From assembly GCA_031279735.1 (NCBI GenBank), contig JAITHX010000062.1:1-11061 (forward strand): 11,061 bases of DNA, read 5' to 3'. Source of the DNA: Prevotellaceae bacterium. Its GTDB lineage: Bacteria > Bacteroidota > Bacteroidia > Bacteroidales > UBA932. The notes beneath the pieces were generated by a model. The model was not told the DNA's origin. It saw only the letters and a list, made by a program, of their open reading frames with translations, and ran no database searches. Of this stretch, positions 6,759 to 11,061 are shown piece by piece; within the stretch, counting starts at the first letter, position 1; every line of letters begins with the position of its first letter. Position numbers and translations under genes: made by a program.

Positions 6759-7373
6759 ATGAAGACATATACTTTTATTAACAGACTTTTCCCCACGCTG
6801 CGCCTGAAGGCGGCGGCGATAGTGGTCTGCGGAACGATTTGCGGGCTTGGGATTTACGCTGCTTATGCTTCGCGCGCTTGGAGCTATCTGTCCGACGAGC
6901 CGGCGGTCTGCATGAACTGTCATGTTATGGCTCCGTACTACGCCACGTGGAACCATAGCTCGCACCGCGAACACGCAACATGCAACGATTGCCACGTTCC
7001 GCAGGATAACGCCCTGAAAAAATGGGTATTCAAGGGAACAGACGGAATACGCCACGCCGCAGCGTTCACCATGCGCAGCGAACCGCAGGCGATTCGCGCA
7101 ATAGACGAAAGCGCCGGGGTGATCATGGACAACTGTATCCGCTGTCACACTCAGCTTAATTCGGAATTTGTCAACATGGGTAAAATCGACTATGAAACCG
7201 CTGCCGCCGGCGGCGGCAAAGCCTGCTGGGACTGTCACCGCGACGTTCCGCACGGAGGCACTAACAGTTTGTCGTCAACCCCTTCGGCTCTCGTGCCGTA
7301 TCCCTCGTCGATAGTGCCCGAATGGCTGAAATCCGCAAAAGAAAAACAGGAAAAACAGGAAAAACAATTTTAA
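6759..7373 (+). CDS. nrfH: NrfH, tetraheme menaquinol-oxidising subunit of nitrite reductase
   Basis: This is a 204-residue NapC/NrfH-family membrane cytochrome. It takes electrons from menaquinol at the outer face of the inner membrane and passes them to NrfA. One N-terminal membrane segment (about 15-37) is followed by four heme sites: CMNCH (51-55) with M57, CNDCH (75-79), CIRCH (126-130) and CWDCH (156-160). The CxxCHxM arrangement at heme 1 is the NrfH signature. ATG 6759 is chosen over the in-frame TTG 6723, which falls in the promoter; it gives a basic start before the membrane helix. The C-terminus has a PEWLKSA motif also seen at the NrfA end, then EKQ three times encoded by a 9-base repeat (7341-7367). 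nrfA starts 13 bases downstream. Confidence 0.93.
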   Translation: MKTYTFINRLFPTLRLKAAAIVVCGTICGLGIYAAYASRAWSYLSDEPAVCMNCHVMAPYYATWNHSSHREHATCNDCHVPQDNALKKWVFKGTDGIRHAAAFTMRSEPQAIRAIDESAGVIMDNCIRCHTQLNSEFVNMGKIDYETAAAGGGKACWDCHRDVPHGGTNSLSSTPSALVPYPSSIVPEWLKSAKEKQEKQEKQF

Positions 7374-7386
7374 TAACAGATCAACA

Positions 7387-8865
7387 ATGGAAAAACGATT
7401 AAAATCATGGCAAGGCTGGTTGCTTTTTCTGCTGACTATGGGCGTGGTTTTCGTCTTCGGCGTCCTCGCGGCGTCCATTACCGAACGACGGGCGGAAACG
7501 GCAAGTATTTTCAACAACAGGAAAACGGAGATAACCGGCATCGAATCGCGGAACGAGGCGTTTAAGGACAACTATCCCCGCGAATACGAAACTTGGAGGC
7601 AAACCTCCGACACGAGCTTTCAGTCGCTCTTCAACGGCAACAGGGCGGTCGATGTGCTGGAAGCTCGCCCGAACATGGTGATTCTGTGGGCGGGCTACGC
7701 CTTCGCGAAGGATTACCTGTCGCCGCGCGGACATTTCTACGCTGTGGACGACATTCGCGCCACGCTCCGAACCGGCGCGCCGACTTCGCCGGACGACGGA
7801 CCTCAGTTCGCCAACTGCTGGACATGCAAAAGTCCCGACGTGCCGCGAATGATGCAGGAGCTTGGCGTCGAAACCTTCTATCGGACGAAGTGGGCGGCGC
7901 TGGGAGCCGAAGTTGTGAACCCGATAGGCTGCGCCGACTGTCACGAACCGACGAACATGAATCTGCAAATCAGTCGTCCGGCTCTGATTGAAGCCTTCGA
8001 GCGGCGCGGTCTCGACATCGCCCGCGCCACGCATCAGGAAATGCGTTCGCTGGTGTGCGCGCAGTGTCACGTGGAGTACTATTTCAAGGGCGAAAGCAGA
8101 CAGGTGACTTTCCCGTGGGACAAAGGCACCACAGTGGAAGACATGGAAAGGTATTACGATTCCATCGGCTTTGCCGACTATACCCACAAGCTGAGCAAGG
8201 CACCCATAATCAAAGCGCAGCACCCGGGCTACGAAGTGGCTCTCACCGGGATTCACGGGCAGCGGGGCGTCTCGTGCGCCGACTGCCATCTGCCCTACAT
8301 CAGCGAAGGCGGGGTGAAGTTCAGCGATCATCACATCCAAAGCCCGCTGAACGCCATAGACCGCACATGTCAGGTCTGCCACCGCGAAAGCGAGGCGACG
8401 CTGCGCAATAATGTCTATGAACGTCAGCAGAAAGCCAACGAAATGCGCAATCGCGTGGAAACCGAATTGGCTACGGCGCATATCGAAGCCAAGTTTGCAT
8501 GGGACAAGGGCGCTACGGAAGCGCAAATGAAAAACGTGCTGAAACTGTTGCGGCAGGCGCAATGGCGATGGGACTTCGCTGTGGCTTCGCACGGAGGCTC
8601 GTTCCATGCTCCGCAGGAAACGCAGCGCATTCTGGGCAACAGTCTGGACAAGACGATGCAGGCGCGTCTCGCCATTTCCAAAGTGCTTGCGGCTATGGGA
8701 CACATCGACAACGTGCCGATGCCCGACATTTCGACCAAGGCTAAAGCTCAGAAATACATCGGTCTGGATATTCCCGCCGAAAAAGCCGCCAAAGAAAAGT
8801 TCCTTAAGACAGTAGCTCCGGAATGGCTCAAAAAGGCGCGCGAAAACGGACGGATAATAGGATGA
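7387..8865 (+). CDS. nrfA: NrfA, pentaheme cytochrome c nitrite reductase (ammonia-forming)
   Basis: This 492-residue periplasmic enzyme reduces nitrite to ammonium with six electrons. The uncleaved anchor or signal segment spans about 9-29. The catalytic heme site is CWTCK (144-148) with lysine as ligand, followed by CADCH (182-186), CAQCH (224-228), CADCH (297-301) and CQVCH (328-332). Active-site residues fit by position: R128 (LRTGAP), Y231 (CHVEYYF) and H279 (KAQHP). E230, Y231, K276 and Q278 match the calcium site. The late segment with the QWRWDFAVASHG motif (392-403) is family-typical. Nothing is missing, so the enzyme should be active. It is encoded between nrfH and resB, with a 31-base gap to resB; the operon supplies both electron donor and heme-attachment factors. 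Confidence 0.97.
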   Translation: MEKRLKSWQGWLLFLLTMGVVFVFGVLAASITERRAETASIFNNRKTEITGIESRNEAFKDNYPREYETWRQTSDTSFQSLFNGNRAVDVLEARPNMVILWAGYAFAKDYLSPRGHFYAVDDIRATLRTGAPTSPDDGPQFANCWTCKSPDVPRMMQELGVETFYRTKWAALGAEVVNPIGCADCHEPTNMNLQISRPALIEAFERRGLDIARATHQEMRSLVCAQCHVEYYFKGESRQVTFPWDKGTTVEDMERYYDSIGFADYTHKLSKAPIIKAQHPGYEVALTGIHGQRGVSCADCHLPYISEGGVKFSDHHIQSPLNAIDRTCQVCHRESEATLRNNVYERQQKANEMRNRVETELATAHIEAKFAWDKGATEAQMKNVLKLLRQAQWRWDFAVASHGGSFHAPQETQRILGNSLDKTMQARLAISKVLAAMGHIDNVPMPDISTKAKAQKYIGLDIPAEKAAKEKFLKTVAPEWLKKARENGRIIG

Positions 8866-8896
8866 ACGCGCTTGCTATCTGTAATACATACCCGAC

Positions 8897-10141
8897 ATGT
8901 GGAAGCATCCGTGGGGCTATCTTGAGGGACTGACGATCTGTGCGGGACTGATAGTCACCGGAGGACTGCTGCAAAGCATAGCCGGCGAGTTCGATTCTTC
9001 GGCTTTGAGCTATCCGGTCAATGTGATTGCGCTTGCTGCAATAGTTCTTCTGCCGGCCGCGCTGCACGTCCTTTCGCGAAAACATGCGGCGCTGCGATGG
9101 TTCTCTTCCTACAGGGCAAGCATCACCGCGCTGGCAGCCTTTCTGTTTCTAATGCTTGTGGCGGGACTTGTTCCTCAGACGACAGGACGAGACAACGCCG
9201 AAACCTCATCGGGTTTCGACCGCGTTGTCTCGTCGTGGCCTTTCGCTCTGACGTTCGTCTATCTGCTTGCGGTTCTCGGCGCGGTGGTTCTGCGTCGCCT
9301 GCAAAACTTCGACTTGAAAAAGGACACGGGTTTCGTGCTGAATCACGTAGGGCTGTTCGTCGCGCTCGTCTGCGCCGCGCTCGGAGCCGGCGACTTGCAG
9401 CGGCTGCGGATGACCGTCGCCCTGAACACTCCCGAATGGCGCGCCGCAAACGAAAAGAACGAAATCGAGGAACTCGCTATGGCTCTCGAACTGAACTCGT
9501 TCGTTATCGACGAATATCCTCCGCGACTGATGATGCTCGACAACACCACAGGCGAAGTCCTGCCGAAGGGACGACCGGAAGACATCAGGGTCGAAACCTG
9601 TCCGCTCGCCGCATCGCTGCGCGGGTGGGAAATAGAAGTAGTGAAGTTTCTCCCGTCCGCCGCTTCGATGACGACGAAAGACACGGTGTTCTTCACCGAA
9701 TTTCACTCCGAAGGAGCGACTTCGGCTCTCTACGTCCGGGCGCGAAACCCGCAAACCGGCGTATCGCGCGAAGGCTGGGTCAGTTGCGGAAACTATATGT
9801 TTCCCTATCACTCTCTGCGTCTGAGCGCCGACGAAAGTCTGATAATGCCCCGCAGAGAACCGCGCCGGTTCGCGTCGGCAGTGACCGCCTACTCGAAGGA
9901 CGAAGCCGCAAAAAACGCCACAATAGAAGTCAACAAGCCTATGCGATACGGCGGCTGGAAAATATATCAGTCGGGCTACGACGAGGAAAGAGGCAAATGG
10001 AGCCGCACGAGCATGTTCGAGCTTGTGCGCGACCCGTGGCTGCCGGCGGTGTATGCCGGAATATGGATGATGATAGGCGGAGCGGTGTGCCTTTTCGTCT
10101 CGGCGCCCAAAAAAAATACGATAACCCGCGATAAACAATGA
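8897..10141 (+). CDS. resB: ResB/Ccs1-like cytochrome c biogenesis protein
   Basis: This is a 414-residue membrane protein of system II cytochrome c maturation. Hydrophobic segments lie at about 8-28, 38-58, 71-92, 112-132 and 145-164. A large outside domain (about 170-380) follows, then a last segment (384-402). The late region carries ResB hallmarks: VNKPMRYGGWKIYQSGY (345-361) and LVRDPWLPAVYAG (376-388). H150 in LNHVGLF is a candidate heme ligand. ResB works with CcsA to move heme outside and attach it to CxxCH cytochromes. An in-frame TAA at 8882-8884 precedes the only usable ATG. Its stop overlaps the ccsA start (ATGA). Confidence 0.88.
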   Translation: MWKHPWGYLEGLTICAGLIVTGGLLQSIAGEFDSSALSYPVNVIALAAIVLLPAALHVLSRKHAALRWFSSYRASITALAAFLFLMLVAGLVPQTTGRDNAETSSGFDRVVSSWPFALTFVYLLAVLGAVVLRRLQNFDLKKDTGFVLNHVGLFVALVCAALGAGDLQRLRMTVALNTPEWRAANEKNEIEELAMALELNSFVIDEYPPRLMMLDNTTGEVLPKGRPEDIRVETCPLAASLRGWEIEVVKFLPSAASMTTKDTVFFTEFHSEGATSALYVRARNPQTGVSREGWVSCGNYMFPYHSLRLSADESLIMPRREPRRFASAVTAYSKDEAAKNATIEVNKPMRYGGWKIYQSGYDEERGKWSRTSMFELVRDPWLPAVYAGIWMMIGGAVCLFVSAPKKNTITRDKQ

Positions 10142-10935
10142 ATTGGGTAATGAATTGGACAATGTTTCCTTATTTCGCTTCGGCGGCAGGCCTGTGCTGG
10201 TGCCTCGGAGCTGGCTTCGCCTTCGGAACGAAGGGAGTTCGCCGCGCAACGGGGTTCACCGCCGCCGGACTGTGTGTGTTTGCAGTCTTTATAGCCGGAC
10301 TGTGGATCGCGCTCGAACGTCCTCCCCTGCGCACGATGGGCGAAACGCGACTGTGGTACTCGTTTTTTCTTCCTGCGGCGGGACTTGCATCCTACGTCAC
10401 GTGGCGCTACAAGTGGATACTTTCGTTCACCGCCGCGCTGTCGCTGGTGTTCGTCTGCATCAATGTGCTAAAGCCCGAAATTCACGACAGGACTCTGATG
10501 CCCGCGCTGCAAAGTCCCTGGTTCGCTCCTCATGTGATAGTCTATATGCTTGCCTACGCCATTCTCGGCGCGGCAACGGCAACGGCGGTCTATCTTCTCG
10601 TCCGCCGCAACAGACGCGAGCCGGACGCCGGCATGATGTCGATGTGCGACAATCTCGCTTATGTCGGCATGTCGTTCATGACCGTCGGCATGCTCTTCGG
10701 CGCACTCTGGGCAAAAGAGGCTTGGGGACACTACTGGTCGTGGGATCCGAAAGAAACATGGGCGGCGGCAACATGGACGGCGTATCTGATTTATATACAT
10801 TTCAGAAAACATCGCCCCTCGCGTCGGATAGCGGCTCTCGGAATACTCGCTGTCTCGTTCCTGCTGCTGCAAATATGCTGGTACGGGGTGAATTATCTGC
10901 CGGCGGCGAAGGGAAGAAGCGTACACGTCTATTAG
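10138..10935 (+). CDS. ccsA: CcsA/ResC-like heme-handling cytochrome c biogenesis protein
   Basis: This is a 265-residue polytopic membrane protein with about seven or eight hydrophobic segments. The tryptophan-rich WWD motif is WGHYWSWDPKE (196-206). RTMGETRLWYSFF (65-77) and the end with GVNYLPAAKGRSVHVY (250-265) also match CcsA. H132, H221 and H263 are candidate heme ligands. With ResB it forms the system II heme exporter and cytochrome c synthase, here presumably serving NrfH and NrfA. ATG 10138 overlaps the resB stop; a second in-frame ATG (10150) is less likely because the coupled start fits. Size is at the short end of the family, but the motifs are complete. Confidence 0.9.
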   Translation: MNWVMNWTMFPYFASAAGLCWCLGAGFAFGTKGVRRATGFTAAGLCVFAVFIAGLWIALERPPLRTMGETRLWYSFFLPAAGLASYVTWRYKWILSFTAALSLVFVCINVLKPEIHDRTLMPALQSPWFAPHVIVYMLAYAILGAATATAVYLLVRRNRREPDAGMMSMCDNLAYVGMSFMTVGMLFGALWAKEAWGHYWSWDPKETWAAATWTAYLIYIHFRKHRPSRRIAALGILAVSFLLLQICWYGVNYLPAAKGRSVHVY

Positions 10936-10953
10936 AATTAAGAATTAAGAATT
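10936..10953. repeat. 18-bp repeat, right copy
   Basis: This is identical to 6652-6669 and begins directly after the ccsA stop. The two copies bracket nrfH-nrfA-resB-ccsA. Confidence 0.8.
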
Positions 10954-11061
10954 CTCGAACCTTAAAAGGGTTATGTAGACAAAGGGAGACAGCAAGAGGT
11001 CAAAAAAGCTATAAAGCAGCAAATTAAATAAAAGCAGAGTATAGTTGTGTCACGGGGTAAG
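10954..11061. other. Downstream intergenic tail
   Basis: No gene is supported. AACC and GGTT around 10959-10973 could form only a weak short hairpin with no U-run, so I do not call a terminator here. Confidence 0.4.

Noticed and set aside
8862..8933. 23-codon frame starting in the nrfA stop (ATGA)
   Set aside because: It overlaps resB in another frame and has no similarity; I treat it as chance.
1..11061. CRISPR array, tRNA, rRNA or transposase gene
   Set aside because: No regularly spaced repeats, tRNA-like folds, rRNA segments or transposase motifs were seen.

Overview
The window looks like a chromosome segment of a Bacteroidetes bacterium, probably order Bacteroidales. Two lines point there. 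Promoter-like sites of the Bacteroidetes type (TTG near -33, TAnnTTTG near -7) stand before most transcription units. The gene content also fits: a four-gene nrfH-nrfA-resB-ccsA cluster, a LysM/periplasmic-binding lipoprotein-like protein, and a 7TM-HD phosphodiesterase. Species cannot be named from sequence alone.

Left part (1-2150), minus strand and intergenic. An incomplete minus-strand gene (501 down to 1) runs off the left edge. It encodes the Mrr-like nuclease end of a single-chain type ISP restriction-modification enzyme. Its 460-base upstream gap holds a dense set of complementary segments, best read as a structured RNA or leader on the minus strand: a UUCG-capped hairpin, mutually exclusive long helices, one possible pseudoknot and a U-run. 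Next comes a two-way terminator, then a minus-strand gene (1686-964) for a HIRAN domain followed by an alanine-rich repetitive tail with two AT-hook-like motifs. Positions 1769-2093 hold no gene I can support.

Middle (2094-6664), plus strand. A cytoplasmic leucine-rich-repeat protein has its own promoter. It is followed by a two-gene operon with a 4-base stop/start overlap: a secreted protein with two LysM domains and a type I periplasmic-binding fold, then a PgpH-like membrane HD phosphodiesterase predicted to degrade cyclic di-AMP. The pairing suggests a link between the cell envelope and second-messenger turnover.

Right part (6697-10935), plus strand. A promoter drives nrfH (tetraheme quinol oxidase), nrfA (pentaheme ammonia-forming nitrite reductase), resB and ccsA (system II heme attachment). 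Together they form a nearly self-sufficient module for nitrite respiration to ammonium: NrfH draws electrons from menaquinol, NrfA reduces nitrite, and ResB/CcsA attach heme to the nine CxxCH/CxxCK sites. An identical 18-base AT-rich repeat lies at both borders of this cluster. The last 108 bases hold nothing I recognise.
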